Shown piece after piece: positions 33,541 through 45,781 of a stretch of DNA of 64,000 nucleotides. Every line of letters begins with the position of its first letter. Positions within the stretch are counted from its first letter, which is position 1. The stretch lies in the NCBI GenBank assembly GCA_016802295.1, contig JAESIW010000065.1, positions 620,001-684,000 of the forward strand, written 5' to 3'. The notes under the pieces were generated by a model that searched no databases, was not told the origin of the DNA, and saw only the letters and a program-made list of their open reading frames with translations. The position numbers and the translations under genes were made by a program. This stretch comes from Brachionus rotundiformis. Taxonomy: Eukaryota > Rotifera > Eurotatoria > Ploima > Brachionidae.

Positions 33541-35051
33541 TGTTAAAATTCCATTTAAAAAAACAGCAAAAAACAAAAATAATAATAGTTGTTTTTTTTA
33601 ATGTATGACTTTAAATATGATTTTATACTTATATTTACAACTACTTTGGCTTTCGAATGTTTGCTTTCAACAAATTTGAATTTTAGAAATGAGTTTGGAT
33701 AAGATAAATTCGTAGGGGATATAGAAGGGACTAATTAGAAGTTAAAAAGTTAAGCTATTTGAGGATTTAAGTGAATTTTTTGGCCACCAATAGACTTACC
33801 AAAGTTTGCTTGTCAATTAATCTTTAAGTCTCAATTATAATTGTTATATTAAATTTACTCGAATCTTAGACAACTTTGCTAATTGCTTGTTGGTATAGGA
33901 TTATTGTATTAGACTGGTAATATTTTCTGCTTATTATCTTTAATTTTGCTTGACCGTGTTTTTTTGAATAGTATGTTTACCACAATTAGCGTATAGATGA
34001 TAGATGACGCCCAAATATTAATAAAAATATACTAAGACTGCTTTAGGTTACGCCTTTAATCAATCAATAAGTCATTTGAAATATTTGGCTAAATATTACA
34101 AATTTAACTATATTTTTAATGCTAATAAAAATCTAACCTTATTTAAATTTTTTTTAAATATCATCTTAATAAAACACCTTTATATGAAGATCGAATGCCT
34201 TGAACAAAAGAATTTAATAAAAACTTAATCAAGAAAACAAATATTAAATGGTTATTTTTATTTGATTTTTTTTTTAATTAGAGAAACCAAGATTTTAAAA
34301 AGTTCGTTAACAAATTTATTTTGAAATGTTCATGTTTTTATTTTTTCTTGTAAATATGTTCTGTGTTTTAAGATTAATTAATAAAATATAAATTATTTTT
34401 CCTAAACAAACTTGCAGGCTTTACTTGTTAGTGGTAAATAAAGCGTTACATTTGATTTTCCAATAATTAATAATAAAGTTAAACAGCATTTTCTAAGGAA
34501 ATCATTTAAAGTAAAATAATATTTAGGGTAATTAGGTAAGATAGAAGTTTTCTATAAAATTTCCTTTTATTCTTTTCCTCATTGAATAAATTTTCATCTC
34601 AAACCTATTTATATTAATTATTGATAAATTTTATGTATTCTTCTAGTGATAACAAAGATCTTGTATTTGTTGTATTTTATTTACATTTTTAAATATTACT
34701 AAAAGCAATTTAATTTTTAATTTGCCAATAAAATTAAATTGTCTTAATTTTAATGTATTTTCATAAAATAATTTTTACAACTAAGTGACAATAATTAACA
34801 GTATTTATTTTATTTTTAAACAGTAATGTAATTATAAAATAGTTGTAAATAAATAAGTTGAGAAAAACGATAAAATAGCAATATTATTTATACATTTAAA
34901 AAAATTAGTTTTAAAATAAATAGTTTTTTGAATTAACTCCAATATTAGCCAATTTTGAAAATTAGCTTTAGTTTTAATTAAAATTTTTTCTTGAATTAAA
35001 CGAAATAAAAAATTTTATCTTTAGTTACTAAAATAATTGATGTTTTAAAAA
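33541..35051. other. Intergenic region upstream of the lectin-CUB gene
   Basis: About 1.5 kb of AT-rich DNA holding the promoter of the lectin-CUB gene and the 3' UTR of PPIP5K, both on the minus strand. I found no other gene or repeat array. Confidence 0.4.
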
Positions 35052-38000
35052 TCAATCAACAATTGATTTCCTATTCGATTCAGTTTCTGAATCTCTCAAG
35101 TCAAGACTTTCAAAATTTTCATTTATTTTATGAAGAGCTTTATAAGAAGATCCAGAATTTTGTTTGCTCAACGAACTTGAACCAGACAAACTATCTATCA
35201 TTCTGGTCAAAAAATTGTTCAAGTTTTTGAAGCACAAATTGTTATGTAACGTTTCCAAAGGTCTCATGTATCTAACTTTTATCAAATCTTGATAAATGGC
35301 TTAACACAAATTAAAAGATTTAAAAAAGGAATTAATTTTAAATTTTAATTTTTTACTTGTAAAAGATCGTCTTGATTTACCGTTGTTTAAATTCAGATCT
35401 GGAGAGCTATTTGTTCCGATATTGAGAAACCTATTGCGAAAAATGTGACTCAAGGACAGATAGCTGTTTGTAGATCCATGGAAAGTGTTGTAATGATTAT
35501 ATGGCTCTTTTGACTTGAATTTGGATTTGAAAGCCTGTATTTTTTGATGATGTTCGTCTTCAAAACTTCTAGGCTTAAGTTCTGCATTAATTCCCTCTAT
35601 CATTTTGCCTTCATAGGACGAACTCTGAGTATTTGGTTCAGGCAAAGTCTGCAATTCTCTACTTGATTTTAAAGGATGCTTTTTTAGACCAATATTTGGC
35701 TTTTTGATGAGTTTTTTATCCTCTGAAATTCTTTGATTAGGGCTTGATATATTTCTATTTTGAGGTGAAAGTCCTTCACTTCCGCTTGAATTATTTATCT
35801 CTTCAATCGATTCATCATTTAGTAAATTATTACAGCTTTTGTTTAAATATTTTGGAGGATCAAAATCAGCATAAGATCCTGGACTAAAATGTAACTCAAC
35901 ATGAAAACGTTTATCCGAATCGGCGTCAACGCTGGGGTCCTCATAAAGCATTATGACAATCTGGGTTAAATAATTTAGTTCTGGCACAGTATTGAGATAG
36001 TTTAGAGCCGTTTTCCATTGCTCATCTTGATCATCTTCAAACAAATTGCCGAATTTTAAAACAGTTAATAAAGAATATATGTGGCTTTCACTGGTAAAAT
36101 AAAGCCGTGTGCGCACATGCCTACCAGGTGAATGAATTCCTTTAGAGTAATTTGGATCTAATTGGTTTATTATTTGGTCTTCACAGTTCCAAATACCAGT
36201 AAGATTACTTTTTAAATCGGCTCTGATTTTGCGTAACAAAGGTGTTACTATACCTTGAGCGATTTTCAATTTTTCTTCCTTATTCAGACCGTATTCCTGA
36301 GGTATTACTACATCAGCAAGTGCTTTAGTACAAATATAAAGATTATAAGCATTTTCAAAGTTCAGTATATTCCTGTTATGCATTAAATCAAATTTAATTG
36401 AGTCAAAAATGTCCGGAATTTTTGATATTTCAAATTCATTTTTTTTACCATTATAAAAGTCCTTTTCCAATTTGGACCATCTACGTAGCATTAGTTCCCA
36501 TGATTCGTCATGGTAAAGCTTTAAGTCATAGTATTTTCCATCAGTTATCTTAATGCGTATTAATCTAACTAATTCTTTAATGTACCCGTATACTTTACGG
36601 CACATCTCAACAGGATTTTTAATAAAATCAAGTGAAGTTCTAATTGAGTAATTGTTAGTTGGATCAATTTTGTTCATGTCCTCAGGTGTTAGATCTTTGT
36701 CTTTTTTTAAATAATCTCTCAATTTGGTTTTTGCTTCGTGTTGCCATTTAGCAGACATGCTATCGTTGTCTAGAAGACCATTGGTATTGGCACTTTTTAC
36801 CATCTGAACTAAAATAGGAGCTAATTCACCGTCTAGTGCAAGCAATCCTTTGGCAAATGCTGCAGCCGTCATTTGAACTCGGCCTTCGTCTGAGGCATAT
36901 ATTTTCAAATCATGGCGATAAGTCGAGTGAAGCCGAAGAAACCCATTACTTCCTTCGCCACCAGGGTATAACTTTCGGAACGCTTGACCCAAGTCTTCAG
37001 CTTGAGATTTTCCATCAGCAGTCAACTCGCCACCCCATTTCAGAATCAACAAAAGAGATGGATCACTTTCAATTGAATTTATATCTTCTGTACTAGAGTC
37101 TTTGGGCTTGCCTTGTGGTTGGTATTTTATTTGAACTTTTCGGTTTATTCCAGAAAAGTGACCATACATTTCTAAAACACATTTTAATTGAATTAATTTT
37201 GTTCTACTTTCTTTGGTTGGCAAAAATTCTTCATTTAAATTATTATACTCTAATAAAAGTTTTCTAGCTATGTCCAAGACTTCTTGTAGTTGACCTGGCC
37301 TTTTGAGCTTCAAATGGTTCTCTTTGGAACCACCGTATTTTTGAAACAAGTCAAAAAATAGTTTATGACGGACTTCCATTTTCATTTTTTGTTTGGGTGT
37401 TCTATCTCCATGTCGCATTACACCAATTACACATCGTAATTCCATCATTGTGCCATACGTGGTTGGAACAATCGGTCTTTCGTCCGCTTGGTAAGATATT
37501 GGATAGTAAGTTATATGACGTTGTGGTGCAATTTCTTTCAAAATCATATGAGCCAAAATGGAAGAACAATCATCATAATACTTAGTCGAATTTTTTACAA
37601 AACTAAATCCATTCACATCACACACATAAGACTTTCCATTGGCACGAAGCAAATCGAATCCACAAACTGATTGTTTGAAAGCAAGAACAATTTTTTTTGC
37701 TATCAACTTTTCTTCAGTTCTTAGCATGACAGGATACCGAACTTCCTTCCCATTTTCGTCTCTTTCTACAACTCCATCAAGAGCAGGCGATTTACGAGCT
37801 TCTGCGTGGGCGTATTCTGGTCCAACAGTATACACTTTTACATCAGTACCATCTGTCGGCATAAATTCTTCATATATAAATGAACCAATTCGCCTAATAC
37901 GATTTTCTTGCGAATAAATACTACTTCGAAAACCAATCTTTGAAATTTAAAATAATAAATAATTAATCATAAAAGCCGTCAAAAAAAATTCAATTTACTA

Positions 38001-40583
38001 GACAAATACTTTAGATCACATAAATCCTATTATTTATTTATGTTATAAAAACATTTCCTATCAAAAAATAGATTATGATAGAATTGTGATAGAATAATTT
38101 TAAAAAAAAATATTTTTATGAAAGTTTGACTGCTCTTTGAAAAACATGAAGATTAGTGAGTACTTACTTTTCTAAAAAGTCGCTGGCTTCCGCCGCCAAC
38201 ACTGCTTGGAAAATAAATGTAAATATTATGGTCGTCCGCATTTATTGGTTTTTCCACGAATGGTTTAACAAAAACATTTCCGTCTATCTCAATTTGGTCC
38301 TCTTGCTCTATAAAATTATTATTAATTTTCTCAGTTTTGATAGCATAACGTGGTTGTTCGATTCCTGCTTCTTTTAAAGTTTGGTAAACTTTAATTCTGT
38401 CCATAATATCCCACTGCTTTTCAAGATCATTTATAAGAAAAGGATTGTACATTTCCACATATTCTTGGGCTTTTTTAAGTGGAAAATCTTTCGAATAAAA
38501 CGAAATTAAACAGTCACACCGAGGCCATTCGGCTATCGGACTATTCAAAATAACATCTTGATCAAAAACAATAATTTCAAAATAATTATAACTCCCTAAA
38601 CGTGTTAAAATAGCTTCCATTGGTTTCGAGTTTACTTTTTTTGCCATGGCACAGACACCAACTGTAATTTTTTCAAAATTCTCATCCATTTCTTCTTGGT
38701 CCAGATCGTCCTCGTCAAAATAATAACGGGTCAATTCGTCTTCTTCTGCAAGCCGGTCTAAGTCGTCATCAAAAAAGGCCTTGTTGGAAAATTCATCCTT
38801 AAAGCAATAAAATTTAATAAAAGTTATAATTAATATTTGTATATGGGTGAAAGCTGCATGTTAAAATACAGTACATAATGTCTACTAAAGACTGCATTCA
38901 TTTCAATATCTACAAGCTTGTTTGGGTCAATTGATAATCTGGAAAACTAATTCAACAACTGGTATAGATGTTAAAAATTTACCAAATTGTGGATTCGAAA
39001 ATCATAAATTAATCTGAAATGGCAAAGAAATTAGATGCGTGACACACAATTAGTATTATGATTAGCTTTGTGATACGGGTTTTTAAATCAGTTGATTTGA
39101 ATGAAAATTTGATCGGAAAAATAAAATATAATAATTTATGAACCAAGATGAATGTTTCAATAATCCAGTCTCTCATTAAATAACTTTTTTAAATCTATGA
39201 TAAAGCTTACACAATTTTGTAATGCTTAGTCTTAGTTTCCAAAATTGGTAAAAAAAATCGAAAATCAAGTTTTAATGTTCAATAATAAATACGCTTTTAA
39301 TTTATCTAATTATGATTTAATTAAGAAAAAAACTGGAAATTTTTCCAAATTTACAAATAAATTTTAACTATAAATAATATATGCAACTTTAGAGATAAAA
39401 GTGATCGAATTATTCCTTAAAAAATTCAGAAAATTTTAGATTTTTCTATTTCATATATTTATATATCATGTTTTTTTTAAAATAGCAAAATTTCATCTTA
39501 CGACACATATATATTCAAAATTGTATAAAAATAGAATTAAATAAATGATTGCTAATAAACATTTTCTAATAGCAAAATACGAATTAGTAATAAAAAATTG
39601 TAAATTAAATTGAGGTTTAGGTATCATTAAGATAAAATTTATCAGTGATGAAATTAAATAAAATAAAGGATAAATCTTGTTAGAGGATCATTTTGAAAAA
39701 AAATACTGAATTTGATAAAATCGATTGTAAGTTCTACTATTTAGGTAATTTAACAGATTATTTAAAATTTTAAATACTTAAATCTTATTATGATTCTAAT
39801 ACATGTCATGGATAACAATTAAATCTAAAAACTTTCTTTATAGATGCTATTTAGCCTCTTTGACTGGAGCTGTAAGCAAGTTATAACTATCGTAATAATT
39901 ATTGATAGTTAACTTTAAAAAATTAATTGTGTAAACGAAATTTTCAATAAGAAAAAAAAGTAAAAATATCATAATCAGATTTTTAATGATTTAGAAACTT
40001 CAATTTAATTTATAATTTCATAATTCTTTAAACAAATTAAAAACGCTTGATTAGTTTTGATTTTATGATTTTATAATTCATATTTACATAGTCATTATAT
40101 TTTACTAGTCATTTGGCTGGCATCCTTATGAAAAAAAATTTGAAAAATCTTATTTTATTTAAGATGAGAGATGTTTTTAGGTAGGGTACAGTTGCATAAG
40201 TTCGATCGCTTCTTTATATAAAATATAAAATATTATTTTAGCTTTTTTTTTTCACATTAAAAAATTAAATAATCTTCAAAATATATTTTGAAATTAAAAA
40301 TCTTGAATTTTTATGGATTTTGATTCTTCCAATTTAGATAACTTAATAAAAGTAAAAAGCAATCTTTACAATTCGAGTAAAAAAATTAGATTGAATTTAT
40401 ATTTTTACATTTACCATTAACGAATTAAAAGTTTATTATTTTAAAATATCTATTTCCGGCTGATATAATTTAAGAGATCTAAGAAATTAAAATACTTACA
40501 TTAAGTGTATCATTGTAATTGAGATCGTGTTGAAATATAAAATCCTCCGGATAGTCGTAATTGTATGGATCTTTGGATTGCAT
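35052..40583 (-). CDS. PPIP5K: Inositol hexakisphosphate / diphosphoinositol-pentakisphosphate kinase (VIP1 family)
   Basis: Exons 40583..40500 (with the start ATG), 38797..38168, 37937..35357 and 35299..35052 join in frame to 1180 residues. The enzyme makes inositol pyrophosphates (1-InsP7 and InsP8) from InsP6 and 5-InsP7 in the cytosol. The N-terminal kinase half (about residues 60-400) opens with ITVGVCAMAKKVNSKPM and has the ATP-grasp parts WPRCDCLISFYSKDFPL, KPFVEKPINADDHNIYIYFP, GGGSQRLFRKIGFRSS and FIYEEFMPTDGTDVKVYTVG, then VCDVNGFSFVKNS. The C-terminal histidine-phosphatase-like half has VIGVMRHGDRTPKQKMKM and TSESHIYSLLTVLKFGN. The order and motifs match animal PPIP5K1/2. The tail is shorter than in human. 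The first exon is opened by an AG at 40603, so a non-coding exon further upstream is likely. The start ATG is inferred. Introns are about 58, 230 and 1702 bases. Confidence 0.93.
38798..40499 (-). other. Long first coding intron of PPIP5K
   Basis: About 1.7 kb, donor GTAAGT at 40499 and acceptor TTTAAG at 38798 (minus strand). AT-rich, with no nested gene recognised. Long introns near the 5' end often carry regulatory sites, but none is evident. Confidence 0.6.
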
Positions 40584-40602
40584 CTTTGGTATGTACCAAA
40601 AT

Positions 40603-42390
40603 CTACAAAAGAAACTAAAATTACTAGCATAAAATTATTTTTTAATTCAAATATGTAAATTCTGAATGAATTATTCATAAATATTTGCAATAATCGCTAC
40701 TAATTAAAATATGCTAACAAATATTTTCAACATTTAGTTTACAAACAAGACTAGCCTTTAAAATATGTCTGAAGAGTTCGAGTTTTTTTTTAAATAAATA
40801 AAAAAATTTTCGCACACTTCAAAACTTAGATAAGAAAAAAAATTACAAATAAAATAAATATTTGCTTAATATGAAATTTTTTTAAGATTAAAAAAAAATT
40901 CAGCTGATTTAATTTAGAATTAAAATCTACCGAATTCAAATTTAGTCTTTTTTTAATTTAATTTTAATTTAATTTAATGCTGCAGCGTCATATTTGATAT
41001 AAGAAAACGATATTTTTTCTATTTCTAATCAAGTTTTTTTATCAAGTATTTTGTGAGTTAGATTTTTTAAGACTCTTGAAAAGAAATCTTTTAATCGTTT
41101 ATACATATTCGGTCTAACTTCATTCTTTTTAGATTTTAAAAATAAATTGTTGTTATGGAATATTGTACATAATTATTTAATTAATGCTAAATAAAACCTT
41201 TTTTCAAAAATAGTTTTATAATATCAAATCAAAATGTCCCCTAAAAATTCGATATTTAGATAAAAAATATTTTAAGTATAAAAATGTTATCAACTTGATT
41301 TTCAAATAATTTACTTTCGTTTCTGTAATATTTTTTGATTAACAATAGAAAGCATAATCACCTTGAAATTATCAGTGTCTAAATGGTAAATGGTAAGATG
41401 TTAAAATGTAAATAATATATTTTTTGCTAGGATCACTTTCTTTTTTATCTATCAAATGGTTCCATAAATAAGTCTAATGGTCCTAAGTTTTTTTCTATAA
41501 TAAAATTTCTAAATTTGTCTTTTGTATAAACTTGATCACCTGGCATTCAGATTTAAAGATGTCCTAAGGTTCAATAAAATAAACATTGCTTAATAAAGTC
41601 TAGTACAGTCTCGTTTAGTATTTATTAGTAATTACTGTTTTTTTTAAATTCAAAAAAGTAAATAAATTTTGTTCGTAATAGATTTCAGTCATGATGCACC
41701 ATATTCAAACCAACATAGATAACGGAAAGCTTACACCGTTCAAGATTATTTTTCTCTCTATTTTAATTGTTCAAATGATTTATAATAAACATTAAAAATA
41801 TTAGCTGAATTAAAAACTATACCAATTCATTTTTAAAAGTATATTATTTGAGTTTTTCTTTTATTATTTTATCAATAAAATTCTGAAGCACTCTTTTTTT
41901 CATTAAAATTTATGTATGATTTCAGGTTTAAAGCATTTTTATAAAATGAAATTTTTCATATTTATTTCAAGATAAAAATCAACTAAAAAAATTCAGATTG
42001 TATATGTGAATTAAATTAAATTCAGATAAAAAACAAAACTAGACTAGAATATTTTTTTTGTCGGCATACTTTTCTAATGATTCCAACAGCACCATTTGAT
42101 AAATAGATGATATAACTTTGATTTTTAAAAAGTGAAATTGCTTTCGATTCAGATATGTTTTGTATGGTTTAATATTAAAAAAATGTTTGACTTAAATAAT
42201 AGCAAGATCATGATAATAATGACACCCCCCGATTTAAATTTTTATCAAATTTATTCATTCAAAAGAAATAAAAAAAATTATTTATAAAATATTCATTCAT
42301 TTATATTTGAAGCGCTTTAAACATAAAAATTTTGAAAATAAATTTCGCATTTTTAATGAATTTGAGCAAAGTTTACCAAGCTTAATAAAA
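40603..42390. other. Divergent intergenic region between PPIP5K and PPTC7
   Basis: About 1.8 kb of AT-rich DNA between two genes transcribed in opposite directions. It should contain both promoters and the upstream non-coding exon of PPIP5K. I could not identify either with confidence. Confidence 0.4.
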
Positions 42391-43627
42391 ATGTACAAGG
42401 TAATACGAAAACAATTGAGTGTCATATGTGGACTGTTAAATGAGTGTCACAATTGGCCTTTATTTCTAAATAATCGAGCCTTGATCCATCGATCATTGGC
42501 AAGCAAAGCTGTCGATTCGGTTGAACAAGTTCAAACCAAATCCAACTATCATTTAGTTACTGCTTTTTCAGGTTTTTCTAAAGACTGGCTAAACACAAAT
42601 CATCCGGTCTCTGTAAACCAACAAAAATTTACCATTGGCGATGATTCTTGGTAAGTTATTCCAAATTTTTTTAGCAAAAAACTTATTCCTAATTTTAAAT
42701 TGAGAATTTTAATCTAGGTTTGCTACAAACAATAAATGTGTTGATGTAATTGGAGTTGCTGATGGTGTTGGTGGATGGCGAGAAATGGGTGTAGATCCAT
42801 CAAAATTTAGTTCTAGTCTGATGAAACAATGCAAGAGATTTGTCGAACAAGAAAATAATGTATTTGCTCAAAGTGAAAATGTATCCGATCGAACACCTCT
42901 GGACATTTTAGTTCAAAGCTATAACTGTTTAATAGATAGCAAAGACCAAAGTCTAATTGGAAGTAGTACCGCTTGTATCATAGTTTTTAACCGTGAATCA
43001 AAAGTATTGCATAGTGCCAATTTGGGAGATAGCGGGTTCGTCATCATTCGAGATAACAAAATCGTATTCAGATCCCAAGAACAATACCATTATTTCAATG
43101 CACCATTCCAGCTGGCTCTTTTACCTAGCATGACCGATGAAGAAAATTTGTTTTGCGATAAACCTCAAAGTGCGGACATTCATTCATTTCAACTGGTTGA
43201 AGGTGATCTAATAGTTCTTGCCACCGATGGGCTTTGGGATAATCTAAGCGAAAGTCATCTGCTGCTGAAAACCTCTACGATTAAAGTAGAAATCTTGACT
43301 TTTTTGATTAAATATCATAATTTTTAAAAAATTTATCTTGATTTTTAGAATTTTTATAAGGAAGATATGCAACAAGCTGCCAAAAATATAGCAAGTTTTG
43401 CATCTGAGCTCTCTCAAGATCCAGATTATATGTCACCATTTGCCATTTCAGCAAGAAAAAATGGAATTAATTTTAAAGGTATCTATTAATTAATAATTAT
43501 ACAGTTAAATAATTAAAATTTAACAATAAAAATTTAAAGCAAAATTTTATTTCTAAAAGAGTTTTTTTTAAAAGGAGGAAAGCCCGATGATATTACAGTG
43601 CTTTTAGCTCGAGTTTCCAAAAGTTGA
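42391..43627 (+). CDS. PPTC7: Mitochondrial PP2C-type protein phosphatase PPTC7
   Basis: Exons 42391..42650, 42718..43285, 43349..43478 and 43575..43627 join in frame to 336 residues. The ATG at 42391 is the first in the open exon and gives an N-terminus rich in basic and hydrophobic residues (MYKVIRKQLSVICGLL) with few acids, as in a mitochondrial targeting peptide. PPM/PP2C motifs with metal-binding Asp are visible: VIGVADGVGGWREMGVDPS, SSTACIIVF, SANLGDSGFVIIR, HYFNAPFQLALLP, DLIVLATDGLWDNLSE and the end motif GGKPDDITVLLARV. PPTC7 (yeast Ptc7) dephosphorylates mitochondrial proteins including the ubiquinone enzyme COQ7. HYFNAPFQL and the DGVGGW-x-GVDP line are particular to this subfamily. 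Length is close to human PPTC7 (304). Introns are 63-96 bases. Confidence 0.92.
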
Positions 43628-44613
43628 GATATATAGAATTCCTTTGCCATACAACGAATTAGAGATGGAATTAGTCACTAATTTAATGGAATATTTTTTT
43701 TAATTAACTCAGACGGTCTTACTTAAATGTTTTAAATTTGAAAATGAAAATTGGTATAAAGAAAAATGACGATCGATTTATATTAAGAAACAAAAATAAA
43801 TTCTTCAATGTTAATAATTTTCCATCAAAAACCATTTTTGAAATTGAATAAAATTTTTTAAAATGATCTCTTAATGTTTACAAATTTAATTTGGTTTAAA
43901 GATTTTAGAATCTAAATAAAGCCCAACTTATTAATCTAGTTCTACAATTAGCACGTCGATTGACATTAACTAGATTAGAGCGTCAATTTTAATTTTGTTA
44001 AATTGGAATTTCTTATCTTATTTTTAACAAATTTGGCACACATTGATTCAAAAAATAAAAATCTTTGGTATATTTAATGCAATGGCTTCAAAAATTAAAA
44101 AGGTAAACCCATAGAAAAATTTTTTTAAATTTAAATCCATAGAGATTATGTCGGCCGAAAATGTAAGTTTGTGTTTAAAAGATTTACAACCAGTTTTTTT
44201 AGGAATAGTTTTTTAATTATCTTTAGCGTTCTGTTTTAAATTTTCAAAAAAAGGAAAAATTATTTTTCCCACAAATAAATTTTATCACAAATAATTTTAA
44301 TCTTCTTGAAAAAATTCTAAGTCATTATTAATTTAGTTTTATATTTTTTATATTGATTTTGAACGAGTTAATTAAGCAATTATCGATTTAATGAATCAGG
44401 CCTCGACTATTTAGACTGATCATATAATTTTTCAACCTCTAGTAAAGAAAATTTACGAACAAAAGTTAAAAAAAAGCTAACAAATTTGTAGCTTTCTTTT
44501 GCACAATAATTTAATTCTAATCCAATTTAGCTCTTATTGAATTTAAAAATCAAACAATAGTCTTTAATTTTTAAAAAATCATTTCAATCATTTATGTTTT
44601 TTAATTAAAGATA
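43628..44613. other. Spacer between PPTC7 and the sulfotransferase gene
   Basis: About 1 kb of AT-rich DNA with the PPTC7 3' UTR and the promoter of the next gene. No other feature was recognised. Confidence 0.4.
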
Positions 44614-45711
44614 ATGTATATGATGCTTGTGAGTCAAAAATTTAAGAAAAAATACATCGCTCTATGGCTATTCAGCATTATGGCAGTGGTGTTTTATATG
44701 ACTTCCATTCTGGACAAAGATTGCTCTCAAAACTCAGCTGAACAAATGCAGTATCCAATTGAGCCCTCAAATCAAATATCACTATTTTCCTATAATAAAA
44801 ATGTGCCTATTATATTTGTTGGAGGAGTACCAAGATCAGGAACAACTTTGATGCGTGCAATGTTAGACGCTCACCCGACTATTCATTGCGGCGAAGAGAC
44901 ACGAGTTATTCCTCGAATCTTGACAATGAGAAATCAATGGGCCAGTTCCCCAAAGGAGAGTGAACGTCTTCAAAATGCCGGTATAACTGATGAAATACTC
45001 GATTCAGCGGTAGGAGCTTTCATAACTGAAGTTGTAGCAAACCATGGCAAAAAATCTGAACAAATGTGCAATAAAGATCCCTTGGTTCTTAGATATACTA
45101 CTTATTTGAAAAGCATCTTTCCAAAAAGTAAATTTATTTTCATGATTCGAGATGGTAGAGCTGTAGTCCATTCAATAATCACTAGAAAAGTAACCATTAC
45201 AGGATTTAATTTGAATAGTTATGAAGATTGCTTATCCAAATGGAACTTTTTAATTCAGCTAATGTATGCTCAGTGTATTTCGGTCGGACCTGATAATTGC
45301 TTACCAGTCTACTATGAACAGTTGGTATTGCATCCAGAACAAAACATGAGACGCATATTGGACTTTTTGGGAATTGAATGGAGCGATGCTGTATTACAAC
45401 ATGAGAAACTGATTGGCAAAGAAATATCTTTGTCTAAAAATGAGCGTTCATCGGATCAAGTAATTAAACCGGTGAATTTAGAAGCGCTAAATTCGTGGGT
45501 TGGCAAGATTCCAGAGGATGTTATTGCCAGAATGGATACGATTGCTCCAATGCTTAGGCAATTGGGTTACGACCCTAAAGCCAACCCACCTAATTACGGT
45601 GAACCAGATCAAAAAATAAAAGACAACACTTTTCATGTTAAACAAAATAGAGACTATTGGCTTGAACTGGCTAGAAAATATTCGGTGCATGTCAAAGATA
45701 CTGTTTTGTAG
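44614..45711 (+). CDS. TPST: Protein-tyrosine sulfotransferase (TPST)
   Basis: A single-exon ORF of 365 residues. It is a type II Golgi membrane protein: a short basic cytosolic end (SQKFKKKYIA), a membrane helix (LWLFSIMAVVFYMTSIL), a short stem and a lumenal catalytic domain. The enzyme transfers sulfate from PAPS to tyrosines of secreted and membrane proteins. The 5'-phosphosulfate-binding loop is FVGGVPRSGTTLMRAMLDAH and the 3'-phosphate-binding segment is FIFMIRDGRAVVHSI. The catalytic Glu lies in GEETRVIPRIL. Other strongly conserved segments are KVTITGFNLNSYEDCLSKW, YYEQLVLHPE, RSSDQVIKPVN and LGYDPKANPPNYGEPD. Length agrees with human TPST1/2 (370 and 377). No intron interrupts it here. 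I start at the first ATG; a second Met two residues later would do as well. Confidence 0.96.
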   Translation: MYMMLVSQKFKKKYIALWLFSIMAVVFYMTSILDKDCSQNSAEQMQYPIEPSNQISLFSYNKNVPIIFVGGVPRSGTTLMRAMLDAHPTIHCGEETRVIPRILTMRNQWASSPKESERLQNAGITDEILDSAVGAFITEVVANHGKKSEQMCNKDPLVLRYTTYLKSIFPKSKFIFMIRDGRAVVHSIITRKVTITGFNLNSYEDCLSKWNFLIQLMYAQCISVGPDNCLPVYYEQLVLHPEQNMRRILDFLGIEWSDAVLQHEKLIGKEISLSKNERSSDQVIKPVNLEALNSWVGKIPEDVIARMDTIAPMLRQLGYDPKANPPNYGEPDQKIKDNTFHVKQNRDYWLELARKYSVHVKDTVL

Positions 45712-45775
45712 TTTTAATTTATATTAATTTTTAAATTAAAATGTTGAAATTTTTATTTTCTTCGTTAGTATTTTA

Positions 45776-45781
45776 AATAAA
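45776..45781 (+). terminator. Poly(A) signal of the TPST gene
   Basis: AATAAA lies about 65 bases after the TPST stop codon, followed by T-rich sequence. Confidence 0.45.
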
